Below are positions 1 to 7,484 of a DNA stretch of 43,116 nucleotides, piece after piece. The notes under the pieces were generated by a model that was given only the letters and a program-made list of their open reading frames with translations, made no database searches and had not been told where the DNA came from. Each line of letters starts with the position of its first letter. The stretch's first letter is position 1. The position numbers were made by a program, and so were the translations under genes. The DNA is from Alphaproteobacteria bacterium. GTDB taxonomy: Bacteria; Pseudomonadota; Alphaproteobacteria; CAAHEQ01; UBA3637. The stretch spans positions 1 through 43,116 of the forward strand of contig JAQVGI010000006.1 in assembly GCA_028696805.1 (NCBI GenBank), in the 5' to 3' direction.

Positions 1-557
1 ATTTCGACGACCATGACCCGATGGTGGCTGGCGGCCGTCATATCCAGCTTGTCCAGCGCGTCCGTCACGACGGCGCATGCCGTCGAGAATCCGATGGCCA
101 GCTCGGTGCCGGGCGCGTCGTTGTCGATCGTTTTGGGAATGCCGATCATCGATACGCCGGCGGAGGCGCAATACCTGCTGACGATCGTCATCGACCCGTC
201 GCCGCCGATGACGACGATGGCGGACAGACCCAGCTCCTTGACGCCGTCCTCGAACCGCCTGTGCGTTTCCTCGGCCGTCAGTTCCTCGATCGTGCCGTCC
301 TCGCGTTCAAAGGCATACTGGTTCCCGGAATTGTTCGTCCCCAGCATCGTCCCGCCCAGCGTCGCGAACGGGAAATCGAAGTCCGCCAGCGTCAGCCTCT
401 GGTAGCGCATCGGCCGCACGATCAGGCCGTCCGTCGCGTTCTTGATGCCGTAGACCTCCCACCCTTTCGTAATGGCGCTCAACGTGACGGCGCGAATCGC
501 CGTATTCAGCCCCGAGCAATCGCCCCCGCTGGTCAAAACCGCAATTTTCTTTGTCAT
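1..557 (-). CDS. pfkA: 6-phosphofructokinase, partial (C-terminus outside window)
   Basis: This enzyme phosphorylates fructose 6-phosphate to fructose 1,6-bisphosphate in the cytoplasm. The first 185 residues are present and the rest lies beyond the window edge. Visible family motifs are GGDCSGLN (residues 11-18), GGTMLGT (68-74), GGDGS (118-122) and PKTIDND (141-147). Within the PFK family, Gly at the fourth position of GGDG (residue 121) points to ATP as phosphoryl donor, because PPi enzymes have GGDD there. The Lys in PKTIDND (142) is the residue usual in PPi enzymes and in the 'mixed' ATP-PFK clade. The ATG at 555-557 follows a GGA-rich stretch, and the gene lies 78 bases downstream of lptB on the same strand. 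Family membership is sure; donor specificity is an inference from motif residues. Confidence 0.95.
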   Translation of the reverse strand, partial: MTKKIAVLTSGGDCSGLNTAIRAVTLSAITKGWEVYGIKNATDGLIVRPMRYQRLTLADFDFPFATLGGTMLGTNNSGNQYAFEREDGTIEELTAEETHRRFEDGVKELGLSAIVVIGGDGSMTIVSRYCASAGVSMIGIPKTIDNDAPGTELAIGFSTACAVVTDALDKLDMTAASHHRVMVVE

Positions 558-635
558 TACCCGTATCCTTTCCGTTCCGAAATAAAGTGGAAGCACTATA
601 CGCGCTTTTTAAGCCGTTTTCCACAAAAAAATGAA

Positions 636-1385
636 TCAGAGGCTAAAATTCTTGCCCAGATAAGTCTTGCGCACGCTTTCGTCGGAAATGATTTCGGCCG
701 GCTTCCCGTGCTTCAGGACGGCGCCGTCGTGCAGGATATACGCCCTGTCGATGATGCCCAGCGTCTCGCGCACATTGTGGTCGGTGATCAGCACGCCGAT
801 GCCCCGGTTTTTCAGCTGGGCCACCAGCTCCTTGATTTCGTTGACCGCAATCGGATCGATGCCGGCCAGCGGCTCGTCCAGCAGGATGAACGACGGCTTC
901 GACGCCAGCGCGCGCGCGATTTCCAGCCGCCGCCGCTCGCCGCCGGACAAGGCCCGGGACGGCGATTGGCGCAAGTATTCGATGGAAAACTCTTTCAGAA
1001 GCGCGTCCAGATCCTGCTCCCGCTTTTCGGGGTTGGGCTCGGACACTTCCAGCACGGCGCGGATGTTGTCCTCGACGTTCAGGCCGCGGAAAATGGACGC
1101 TTCCTGCGGCAGATATCCGATGCCCATCCGCGCGCGGCGGTAGACCGGGAATCGCGTGATGTCGATGCCGTTCAGGAAAATATGCCCCGCATCGGGCGCG
1201 ATCAGCCCCGTCACGCAGTAAAACGATGTCGTCTTGCCGGCGCCGTTCGGCCCCAGCAGCCCGACGGCTTCGCCGACCTGGACATGCAGCGACACATCCT
1301 TCAAAACGGCGCGCTTCCTGTATTTCTTGCTGATGTGCGAAATGACGAGCCCTTTGCCGGGCATATCCGGATTTTTTGTCTTCAT
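636..1385 (-). CDS. lptB: LPS export ABC transporter ATP-binding protein LptB
   Basis: LptB is the cytoplasmic ATPase of LptB2FGC, which extracts lipopolysaccharide from the inner membrane and drives it across the periplasm. The 249-residue protein has every ABC element: Walker A GPNGAGKTT (45-53), signature LSGGE (146-150), Walker B ILLDEP (from 167) and the H-loop His in TDHNV (203). Its length matches the family (about 240). The ATG overlaps the stop of the upstream lptC-lptA fusion gene in an ATGA, so the two are translationally coupled and function together. LptF and LptG, the membrane partners, are not in the window. A liv-type branched amino acid ATPase is the nearest alternative but is excluded by the neighbourhood. 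Confidence 0.96.
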   Translation of the reverse strand: MKTKNPDMPGKGLVISHISKKYRKRAVLKDVSLHVQVGEAVGLLGPNGAGKTTSFYCVTGLIAPDAGHIFLNGIDITRFPVYRRARMGIGYLPQEASIFRGLNVEDNIRAVLEVSEPNPEKREQDLDALLKEFSIEYLRQSPSRALSGGERRRLEIARALASKPSFILLDEPLAGIDPIAVNEIKELVAQLKNRGIGVLITDHNVRETLGIIDRAYILHDGAVLKHGKPAEIISDESVRKTYLGKNFSL

Positions 1386-2416
1386 CGGTCATCCTTTCCT
1401 TTCAATTCGGCCGGAACCAGCGTTCCGGTTATCCGCTTGCCGGCATCCCGCTGCGCGTCCGGCGTCAGCGAGCTGACCCCCGTCTTCAGATTCAAGGTCG
1501 CCGTGTCGGCGTAGGCGACGCTGTTTCCCTGGCTCAAAACTACATCGCCCGTCATCGTCACCAGGCTTGTTTCGGGGTTGTATTCCCCCCGGTCGCCGGT
1601 CATTTTCTGGGCCGGCGTTTCGGCCGCCACACGGCCTTCCGCCACGATTTTTTGGATGCGGCTGGTTGGATTCTGCTGCTTGGTGTAGTAAAAAAGCGTC
1701 ATTTTATCCGATGCGATCCGGCCGGCCGCCTGCCGGACACACACATCGCCCGCGGCCGCAATGGTCTGGCTGGATTGATGGATGCGCACGCCGTCGTCGG
1801 ACTGGATGTGCAGCGGCTCTTTCTGCGATACGATCCAGATGTCGCTCTTGCCCTTGAAATCGATGTGGTCCCCCTTGTCGTAGATGACAAAGCCCTCGGC
1901 GTCCAGCCGGCCGTCCGGGCCGTCGATATGGACGGGCGCATCGCTGTGCAGCATGTTCTTCGTATAATCGTAGATGACCTGGCTGGACAGCGCCATGTAT
2001 CCGGTGTCCGTCGACGAAACGACCGCGTCTTCGAAATACAGGTATTTGTCCTGCTGGAACGCCAGCGCGTATGATGTCCAGGATGTCAGCGACACGCCGT
2101 TGCTCATCTTATACAAAGCCTCCGGCGTTTCCAACGTGACAATCTGCTTCTGCGGATCCGTTTCCATCACGACGGGCGTCGTCACGCTCAACGGCTGGTT
2201 GCTGTCGTCGTTGGAGTAAAAGCGGACCTGCTCCATATCGCTGCCGGTGCGGCCCATTTTCTTGACGGCCAGCTGGACGGACTGGCGCTCGGCGAACAAC
2301 GCCGGCCAGACGAAGATCAGGCTCGCCAGCAAAAACGCCGCGACGGGCAGAGATCGTTTGAAAATCAGGACGTTCCGGGTGTGCTGTTTGATTTTGAACA
2401 GACGGGATGTCAGCAT
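1382..2416 (-). CDS. LptC-LptA fusion protein (LPS transport periplasmic bridge)
   Basis: This 344-residue protein appears to join two periplasmic LPS transport components that are normally separate. Residues about 25-45 form a single membrane anchor, followed by an LptC-like region (about 45-200) rich in short beta-strand repeats. From about residue 200 an LptA/OstA-like domain begins with the LptA hallmark of a PLHIQSDDG-type strand, then the pattern of 'A.G.V...Q' repeats, and 'MTGDRGEY' and 'MTGDVVLSQG' near 272-297. Typical LptC and LptA are each about 170-200 residues, so the length fits a fusion. The gene starts directly after the kdsD stop and overlaps lptB by ATGA. There is no stop or frameshift between the two parts. 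Membership of the Lpt system is supported by both sequence pattern and neighbours; the exact domain border is estimated. Confidence 0.85.
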   Translation of the reverse strand: MLTSRLFKIKQHTRNVLIFKRSLPVAAFLLASLIFVWPALFAERQSVQLAVKKMGRTGSDMEQVRFYSNDDSNQPLSVTTPVVMETDPQKQIVTLETPEALYKMSNGVSLTSWTSYALAFQQDKYLYFEDAVVSSTDTGYMALSSQVIYDYTKNMLHSDAPVHIDGPDGRLDAEGFVIYDKGDHIDFKGKSDIWIVSQKEPLHIQSDDGVRIHQSSQTIAAAGDVCVRQAAGRIASDKMTLFYYTKQQNPTSRIQKIVAEGRVAAETPAQKMTGDRGEYNPETSLVTMTGDVVLSQGNSVAYADTATLNLKTGVSSLTPDAQRDAGKRITGTLVPAELKGKDDR

Positions 2417-3388
2417 CTACGCCACTCCGGCTTGCAGCAGGTGGTGCAGGTGCAGGAACCCGACCGGCCGGCCGGCCGCGTCCACGACGAAGGTGTTGGT
2501 GATTTTCGACTCGCTCATCAGGCGCAGCGCCTCCGACCCCAGCAGCCCGGGCTTCATCGTCTTCGGGTTTTGCGTCATGACATCGGACGTCCGCCGGACG
2601 ATCAGGTCCGCCGCCATGTGCCGGCGCAAGTCGCCGTCGGTAATCACGCCGATGATCTTCCCCGCGGCGTCGACGACGCCCAGGCAGCCCTGCGATTTCG
2701 CGGTCATCACGACCAGCGCGTCGGCCATCAGGACATCCGGCCCGATGACGGGCACCGCGTCGCCTTTCAGCATAATATCCTCGATTTTCAGCAGCACGGC
2801 GCCGAGCTTGCCGCCCGGGTGCCTGTCCCGATACTCGTCCCGCGAAAAGCCGCGCGCTTCCAGCAGCGCGATGGACAGCGCGTCCCCCAGCACCAGCGTC
2901 GCCGTCGTCGATGTCGTCGGCGCCAGACCGAACGGACAGGCCTCCGGTATGCGTTTCTTGTCCGGAATGGCCAGCACCAAATCCGCCGCCTTGCCCATCG
3001 TGCTGGCCGGATTGCCGGTCATCGCGATCATCGGAATCCCGAACCGGCGCGTGTAGGAAACGATGTCCCCCATTTCGCGGCTTTCGCCCGAATTGGAAAT
3101 CGCAATAACCAGATCGTCGCGCGTAATCATGCCCAAATCGCCGTGGCTCGCCTCGCCCGGATGCACGAAAAACGCCGGCGTGCCGACAGACGCCAGCGTC
3201 GCTGCGATTTTCTGACCGATATGCCCCGATTTTCCCATGCCCGACACGATGACGCGCCCCTTGACGCCCAGAATCATCCGCACGGCCTTGACGAAATCGC
3301 CGTTCAATTCGTCATGCAGCACCTGAACCGCGGACATTTCCGTCGTCATCGTCCGCCGACCGCTGGCAATCAGTTCCTCGTCCGTCAT
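2417..3388 (-). CDS. kdsD: D-arabinose 5-phosphate isomerase (KdsD/KpsF family)
   Basis: The enzyme converts ribulose 5-phosphate to arabinose 5-phosphate, the first step to Kdo, a core sugar of lipopolysaccharide. The 323 residues match the family. An N-terminal SIS (sugar isomerase) domain has VSGMGKSGHIG (about 48-58) and SNSGES (98-103), plus the HPGEASHGDLG stretch seen in KdsD/GutQ. Two CBS domains follow from about residue 205 to the C-terminus. An AAGGAA ribosome site lies eight bases before the ATG. The stop is immediately followed by the lptC-lptA start, linking Kdo supply with LPS transport in one operon. GutQ has the same domain plan, but the Lpt context favours kdsD. Confidence 0.94.
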   Translation of the reverse strand: MTDEELIASGRRTMTTEMSAVQVLHDELNGDFVKAVRMILGVKGRVIVSGMGKSGHIGQKIAATLASVGTPAFFVHPGEASHGDLGMITRDDLVIAISNSGESREMGDIVSYTRRFGIPMIAMTGNPASTMGKAADLVLAIPDKKRIPEACPFGLAPTTSTTATLVLGDALSIALLEARGFSRDEYRDRHPGGKLGAVLLKIEDIMLKGDAVPVIGPDVLMADALVVMTAKSQGCLGVVDAAGKIIGVITDGDLRRHMAADLIVRRTSDVMTQNPKTMKPGLLGSEALRLMSESKITNTFVVDAAGRPVGFLHLHHLLQAGVA

Positions 3389-3401
3389 CGTCGCTTTCCT
3401 T

Positions 3402-4013
3402 TTAATGCTCGAAAATATCCGGCGCGTCGAAGCTCAACAGATCCAGCGCCGCGCGCGTCGGGATGAAATCGAAGCACGCCTGAGCCAGCTCGGCGCGCCC
3501 CTCGCGTTTCAGCAGCGCGTCCAGCTTTTCTTTCAGCCGGTGCAGGTATAAGACATCGCCGGCCGCGTATTCCTGCTGCTTCTGGGTCAGCTCCTCCCGC
3601 CCCCAGTCGGATGTCTGCTGCTCTTTGGTCAGCTCGACCCCCAGCAAATCCGAGCACACCGCCTTCAGCCCGTGCGCGGACGCCATCGTGCGGGAAAGCT
3701 TGGACGCGATTTTCGTGCAGTAGACGGGCGCGCACACGACCCCCAGGTCGTGCAGGATCTTCGCGACATCGCCCCGCGCGAAATGAAAAATCTTAAGCGT
3801 TTTCGTATCCGCCAGAACTTTCTTCAGGTTCGGGCAATCGACGCCTTTTTGAATCTGAACCAGATAGACATTCCCCGCGCCGTCGCCGATCTGCACCAGG
3901 CACAGCCGGTCGCGCAGCAGGTTCAGCCCCATCGTTTCCGCATCCACGGCAATGACGGGCGGCAGTTTCAAGCCCTTCGGCAAATCGCCTTGACAGAGTT
4001 GGATATGCGCCAT
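3402..4013 (-). CDS. RNase D-type 3'-5' exonuclease (DEDDy)
   Basis: This 203-residue protein is a stand-alone DEDDy exonuclease domain. The first acidic pair lies in VIAVDAET (D24, E26), the second motif in HFARGD, and the third in YAAGD with the Tyr of the 'y' subclass. It lacks the HRDC domain of full-length RNase D (about 370 residues) and so resembles the short alphaproteobacterial 'ribonuclease D-like' proteins, which act on RNA 3' ends. The ATG at 4011-4013 was chosen over longer in-frame starts because a strong GAAGGAGG ribosome site lies just upstream and a clear promoter at 4036-4064 places transcription start between it and the longer starts. It is first in the operon with kdsD, lptC-lptA and lptB. 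Confidence 0.88.
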   Translation of the reverse strand: MAHIQLCQGDLPKGLKLPPVIAVDAETMGLNLLRDRLCLVQIGDGAGNVYLVQIQKGVDCPNLKKVLADTKTLKIFHFARGDVAKILHDLGVVCAPVYCTKIASKLSRTMASAHGLKAVCSDLLGVELTKEQQTSDWGREELTQKQQEYAAGDVLYLHRLKEKLDALLKREGRAELAQACFDFIPTRAALDLLSFDAPDIFEH

Positions 4014-4035
4014 GCAGCCTCCTTCGTTTCTATCG

Positions 4036-4064
4036 GTTATACTCCCCCCCGATTGAAAAATCAA
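4036..4064 (-). promoter_or_regulatory. sigma70-type promoter of the exonuclease-kdsD-lpt operon
   Basis: On the minus strand, a -35 box TTGATT (4059-4064), a 17-base spacer and a -10 box TATAAC (4036-4041) precede the AAGGAGG site and ATG of the exonuclease gene. This supports the short start for that gene. Confidence 0.8.
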
Positions 4065-4167
4065 GAGGAAATATCGACGGCGCGCAATCAACGCCCCAAA
4101 AGGGGGGCATGCGCATAAGAATGTCAAATCGGAAAGGTGAATCTTCGTCCGCCTGCGAACGAAAAGC

Positions 4168-4252
4168 TGGTGCCCGGAAGAGGACTCGAACCTCCACATC
4201 TTGCGATACTCGCACCTGAAACGAGCGCGTCTGCCAATTCCGCCATCCGGGC
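4168..4252 (-). tRNA. tRNA-Leu (anticodon CAG), CCA encoded
   Basis: An 85-base cloverleaf can be folded on the minus strand. The acceptor stem GCCCGGA pairs with TCCGGGC, followed by A73 and an encoded CCA (4168-4170). The anticodon arm is CTCGT-loop-GCGAG with loop TTCAGGT, giving anticodon CAG, which reads CUG codons. The long variable arm (a class II tRNA) and the GGTTCGAGTCC T arm agree with leucine. Its own promoter lies just upstream. Confidence 0.95.
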
Positions 4253-4261
4253 ATGACGCCG

Positions 4262-4290
4262 AAAATATCCGATTTTTTATCAAATGTCAA
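4262..4290 (-). promoter_or_regulatory. promoter of tRNA-Leu
   Basis: On the minus strand a perfect -35 TTGACA (4285-4290), a 17-base spacer and TATTTT (4262-4267) end nine bases before the tRNA 5' end. Confidence 0.75.
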
Positions 4291-4307
4291 GAAAATAAAA
4301 ATGACCA

Positions 4308-4336
4308 TTGCTTTTTATTTAATTTTTGGTTAGAGT
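4308..4336 (+). promoter_or_regulatory. promoter of psd-pssA operon
   Basis: TTGCTT (4308-4313), a 17-base spacer and TAGAGT (4331-4336) sit about 38 bases before the psd ATG. Transcription start is expected near 4343, which excludes the longer in-frame start at 4326. Confidence 0.7.
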
Positions 4337-4373
4337 ATCAGTCGAGGCGCCCCCCGCAAACAAAGGAGCAGAC

Positions 4374-5111
4374 ATGGCCGAATATCCGTTTCCGACCGAA
4401 AAAGACTTGAAAGCCGTCGATTTGTCCTGGAGCAGATACCTGCTTCCCCCGATACATCCCGAAGGCGGCAAAATCCTGGGCGTCCTGTTTTTAGGCGTCC
4501 TCCTCATCGGCCTGTTCGCATCCTATATCTGGTATCTCGGCCTGCCGCTACTGGTCTTCACATTCTACTTTTTCCGCAACCCGCCGCGCGTCACGCCGCC
4601 GGGCGACAATCTGATCATCGCGCCCGCCGACGGCATCGTCAGCAACATCAAGCCCGTCGTGCCGGCCAAAGAGCTGGGGCTGGGCGACAAGCCGCTGACG
4701 CGCGTCAGCATCTTCATGAGCGTCTTTTCCGTCCACGTCAACCGCGCGCCGGTGTCCGGATCGGTAGCCGCGCTGCGCTACCGGCCCGGCAAGTTCGTCA
4801 GCGTCGCCGACAAGGACAGCGAGGACAACGAGCGCATGGAAATCGTCATCGAAACGCCCAAGCGCATCAAAATCGGCTTCGCCCAGATCGCGGGCCTGGT
4901 CGCGCGCCGGATTTACTGCCCGCTGCATAAGGGCGACAAACTGCGCGCCGGACAGGTCTTCGGCATGATCCGCTTCGGCAGCCGGCTGGATGTCTACCTG
5001 CCGCGCGGGGTTCATCCGTCCGTCCGGCTGGGACAGATTTCCGTCGCCGGCGAGACGATCCTGGCCGACATGTCCGTCAAACCAACACCGAAAGGGAGAA
5101 CAAAACAATGA
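4374..5111 (+). CDS. psd: phosphatidylserine decarboxylase proenzyme (short form)
   Basis: Psd decarboxylates phosphatidylserine to phosphatidylethanolamine at the inner membrane. The 245-residue protein is the short bacterial type, with hydrophobic segments at about 34-65 and the PAPADG-like 'IIAPADGIVS' motif at 81-90. Self-cleavage and pyruvoyl formation are expected at G202-S203 in RFGSRLD, giving a small alpha chain of about 43 residues. The ATG at 4374 is chosen because an AAAGGAG site lies five bases upstream and the promoter at 4308-4336 leaves the longer in-frame start outside the transcript. The stop overlaps the pssA start by four bases, so product and substrate enzymes are coupled. 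Confidence 0.95.
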   Translation: MAEYPFPTEKDLKAVDLSWSRYLLPPIHPEGGKILGVLFLGVLLIGLFASYIWYLGLPLLVFTFYFFRNPPRVTPPGDNLIIAPADGIVSNIKPVVPAKELGLGDKPLTRVSIFMSVFSVHVNRAPVSGSVAALRYRPGKFVSVADKDSEDNERMEIVIETPKRIKIGFAQIAGLVARRIYCPLHKGDKLRAGQVFGMIRFGSRLDVYLPRGVHPSVRLGQISVAGETILADMSVKPTPKGRTKQ

Positions 5112-5896
5112 CCGATAAAGAAATCGACTTCCGGCCGATTCTGCCGAACGCCGTGACGATGGCGGCGCTCGCCTTTGGCGTGTCGTCCATCAACATGGCC
5201 TTTTGGGGGCGCTGGCAGATGGCCGTTTTGTTCATTCTGGCGGCGGCCGTCCTCGACTTTCTGGATGGCAAGGTCGCCCGCATTTTCGGCGTGTCGTCCC
5301 GCTTCGGCGCCGAGCTGGACTCGCTGTCCGATTTCGTCAGCTTCGGCGTCGCGCCGGGCTTTTTGATGTATCAGTGGACGATGGACAACGCGATGCGCAT
5401 CGAGGCGCTGCGCGACATCGCCGAGAAACCGAACGCGGTCGGCGTGTATTGGATGTTCGTCCTGTTCGCCGCGATGTGCTGCGCGACGCGGCTGGCGCGC
5501 TTCAACGCCCAGCTCAATGACAAAAAGCCGCCGTATTGGACGCACTTTTTCACCGGCGTTCCGGCGCCGGCCGGCGCGTTTTTAAGCCTTTTCCCGATTG
5601 TCCTGTGGTTCGCGAGCGGAGGGTCCGTCTCATGGTTCCGGTCGGCGGCGTTCGTCGGGTTCTTCCTGATTTTTTCGGGCGTCATGATGGCCAGCCGCAT
5701 TCCGACCCTGTGCCTGAAGCACATCCATGTCCAAGGCAAATACGCGACGACGCTGATGATTCTGGCGCTGCTGACCATCGCGATGGGATTCGTCTTTCCG
5801 TGGCAGGTGTTCGCCGCGCTGGGCGTCGTGTATCTGGCCACGATACCTGTCGGCGTTTATTATTTCCTGAAATGGAAAAAAGAATACAGAAAATAA
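5108..5896 (+). CDS. pssA: CDP-diacylglycerol--serine O-phosphatidyltransferase
   Basis: PssA makes phosphatidylserine from CDP-diacylglycerol and serine, feeding Psd encoded just upstream. The 262-residue membrane protein carries a perfect CDP-alcohol phosphatidyltransferase motif, D50-x2-D53-G54-x2-A57-R58-x8-G67-x3-D71-x3-D75, followed by several hydrophobic segments, the last near the C-terminus. The ATG overlaps the psd stop (ATGA). Together psd and pssA give the complete two-step route to phosphatidylethanolamine. Confidence 0.96.
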   Translation: MTDKEIDFRPILPNAVTMAALAFGVSSINMAFWGRWQMAVLFILAAAVLDFLDGKVARIFGVSSRFGAELDSLSDFVSFGVAPGFLMYQWTMDNAMRIEALRDIAEKPNAVGVYWMFVLFAAMCCATRLARFNAQLNDKKPPYWTHFFTGVPAPAGAFLSLFPIVLWFASGGSVSWFRSAAFVGFFLIFSGVMMASRIPTLCLKHIHVQGKYATTLMILALLTIAMGFVFPWQVFAALGVVYLATIPVGVYYFLKWKKEYRK

Positions 5897-5906
5897 AGGG
5901 GGATAC

Positions 5907-6305
5907 ATGATCCGAAAACCACTTTGCATCGCCGCGGCCTGCCTGTGCGCCTTTGCGGCGGCCGCGCAGGAAAGTGCGCTGGAATCCGAGCTGTCCGGGC
6001 TGCGGGCGCTGAAATCGCCTCTGATGAACGCGATGATGGCGACATCGTTGGAGCGCATCCAGACCCAGGGCGTCGAATCCCAGATTGAATACTCGAACGC
6101 GATCGACATATCCCAAAGCAAGGTGCAGATCCAGAAATCCGCAGCCAGCCTGACTCAAAAAACAATGCCGCCGCTGACGGAGCCCATCCCGCCCGATTTC
6201 GAAAAGCAGCTCAACCGGGTGATTTCGCAGAGCCTCGAACGCAGGAGAAACACGGGGCCGAGCGTGGGCAAGCGGTCTTATGCCGTCAAATTGCAGCATT
6301 TCTAA
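5907..6305 (+). CDS. small secreted protein of unknown function
   Basis: I do not recognise this 132-residue protein. Residues 1-20 look like a signal peptide: basic start MIRK, a hydrophobic alanine-rich core, and a likely cleavage after AAAA before QESALE. The mature part is polar, Gln/Ser-rich and predicted to be mainly helical, without cysteines. The stretch near residues 40-80 with many Gln and Ile could be a short coiled coil. A GGGGG-containing ribosome site lies before the ATG. It sits ten bases after pssA and just before the methyltransferase gene, so it is probably co-transcribed with the phospholipid genes; a periplasmic or envelope role is only suggested by that context. Confidence 0.7.
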   Translation: MIRKPLCIAAACLCAFAAAAQESALESELSGLRALKSPLMNAMMATSLERIQTQGVESQIEYSNAIDISQSKVQIQKSAASLTQKTMPPLTEPIPPDFEKQLNRVISQSLERRRNTGPSVGKRSYAVKLQHF

Positions 6306-6309
6306 ACGC

Positions 6310-7053
6310 ATGAAAAAAGTGCCCCTGCTCGCGGCCGATTGGGCGCCGATCGTCGTCCTGGTGCGGCCGCAGCTGGCTGAAAACATCGGCATGGCGGCGC
6401 GCGCGATGATGAATTGCGGGCTGACGGAACTGCGCCTGGTCGGCCCGCGCGAACCCCACCTGTCGGACAAAGCCGTTGCCGCATCCTCCGGCGCGCAGGC
6501 CGTTTTGGAAAATGCCCGCGTTTTCGATAGCCTGCCGCAAGCCCTGGCGGATGTCCGCCTCGTCCTGGCGACCACCGCGCGCCGGCGGGATATGACAAAG
6601 CCCGTCCACACGCCGTCCAAAGCGGTCAAGTTGCTGCGCGCCGCCGCCGACCGGCATCAGAAAGCCGCCGTCCTGTTCGGCGCCGAGCGGACAGGGTTGG
6701 AGAACGACGAAATCGTTTCGGCCAACGGCATTATCGAAATCCCGCTGAATCCGAAGCACCGCTCGCTGAACCTGTCGCAAGCCGTCCTGATTGTCGGCTA
6801 CGAATGGTTCAAATCGCGGCGCACGGCGGACGCATCGCATTTGGAAACGGGCGGCTCCCCGCCGGCTGCGCACGCGGAAACGGAAGCTTTCCTCGGCTGT
6901 TTGGAGGAAGCCCTCGCCGCGCGCGGGTATTTCCGCTGGCCGGACAAGGAGGCGCGGATGAAACGCAACCTGCGGAACATTTTCATGCGCCCCGCCCTGA
7001 CCAGCGCGGAAATCAGAACCCTGCACGCCGTCGTGAAAAAATTGACGTCGTAA
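6310..7053 (+). CDS. trmJ: tRNA/rRNA 2'-O-methyltransferase, SpoU/TrmJ family
   Basis: This SPOUT methyltransferase transfers a methyl group from S-adenosylmethionine to a ribose 2'-OH; TrmJ acts on position 32 of tRNAs. In the 247-residue protein the SpoU motifs are visible: NIGMAARAM (about 25-33), FGAERTGLENDE (motif 2, mid-protein) and the SLNLSQAV knot motif. A basic C-terminal extension of about 70 residues, ending in a helical MKRNLRNIF region, matches TrmJ length. The start at 6310 gives MKKVPLL and a four-base gap after the upstream stop; an in-frame ATG at 6280 inside the previous gene is possible but neither has a strong ribosome site. Substrate choice (TrmJ rather than another SpoU enzyme) is inferred. 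Confidence 0.88.
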   Translation: MKKVPLLAADWAPIVVLVRPQLAENIGMAARAMMNCGLTELRLVGPREPHLSDKAVAASSGAQAVLENARVFDSLPQALADVRLVLATTARRRDMTKPVHTPSKAVKLLRAAADRHQKAAVLFGAERTGLENDEIVSANGIIEIPLNPKHRSLNLSQAVLIVGYEWFKSRRTADASHLETGGSPPAAHAETEAFLGCLEEALAARGYFRWPDKEARMKRNLRNIFMRPALTSAEIRTLHAVVKKLTS

Positions 7054-7083
7054 TCTCCGGCGAAGCGCCATTGCTTCAAAATC

Positions 7084-7111
7084 TTGACTTTTTATCAAAG
7101 CGTGATACAAT
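7084..7111 (+). promoter_or_regulatory. promoter of the 61-residue ORF
   Basis: TTGACT (7084-7089), a 16-base spacer and TACAAT (7106-7111) lie 30 bases before the ATG of the small gene, inside the gap after trmJ. Confidence 0.75.
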
Positions 7112-7141
7112 ACTCCTGTCAAGCCGACAAAGGAGGCGTAA

Positions 7142-7327
7142 ATGAATGCTCAAGAATCCCGCGAAATAGCCCAATCATTCAAAAGATTGGAACAAGCATA
7201 CAAAGGACTGCGCGAATCGAAAGAGAACGGCTGCGAAACGAGCGTTGCAGCGCACCGAAGAGACATCGCTTGGGAGAGCGGCCGCATCGAACGGATCCGG
7301 CAGGGGCAATGGCAACGGGGCTATTAA
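7142..7327 (+). CDS. 61-residue helical protein of unknown function
   Basis: I do not recognise this protein. It is short, highly charged and predicted to be almost wholly helical, with one Cys (in KENGCETS) and an aromatic C-terminus (GQWQRGY). It has no signal peptide or membrane segment. The evidence that it is a real gene is its own promoter (7084-7111) and a strong AAAGGAGG ribosome site seven bases before the ATG. A small hairpin follows directly after the stop. It stands between the resident trmJ gene and the start of the AT-rich mobile-element remnants, so it could be either a resident small protein or the first gene of the island. Base composition is intermediate (about half G+C). 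Confidence 0.6.
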   Translation: MNAQESREIAQSFKRLEQAYKGLRESKENGCETSVAAHRRDIAWESGRIERIRQGQWQRGY

Positions 7328-7350
7328 AGCCGGAATATCCCGGCTAATTT
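7328..7350 (+). terminator. weak terminator hairpin after the small ORF
   Basis: AGCCGG (7328-7333), a six-base loop and CCGGCT (7340-7345) form a hairpin right at the stop codon, followed only by AATTT, so termination may be weak. Confidence 0.4.
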
Positions 7351-7484
7351 GATATATCCCATTTTTTCAAAATGCGACACCTACATTGGATATGGCTGTA
7401 ATATGATCATTGCATTTTTTCAGGAAGAAAGTTTTTGGATGTTACTTTGGACGTTTCTTGGGGCCATAGGGTCTTGCGGATCGG

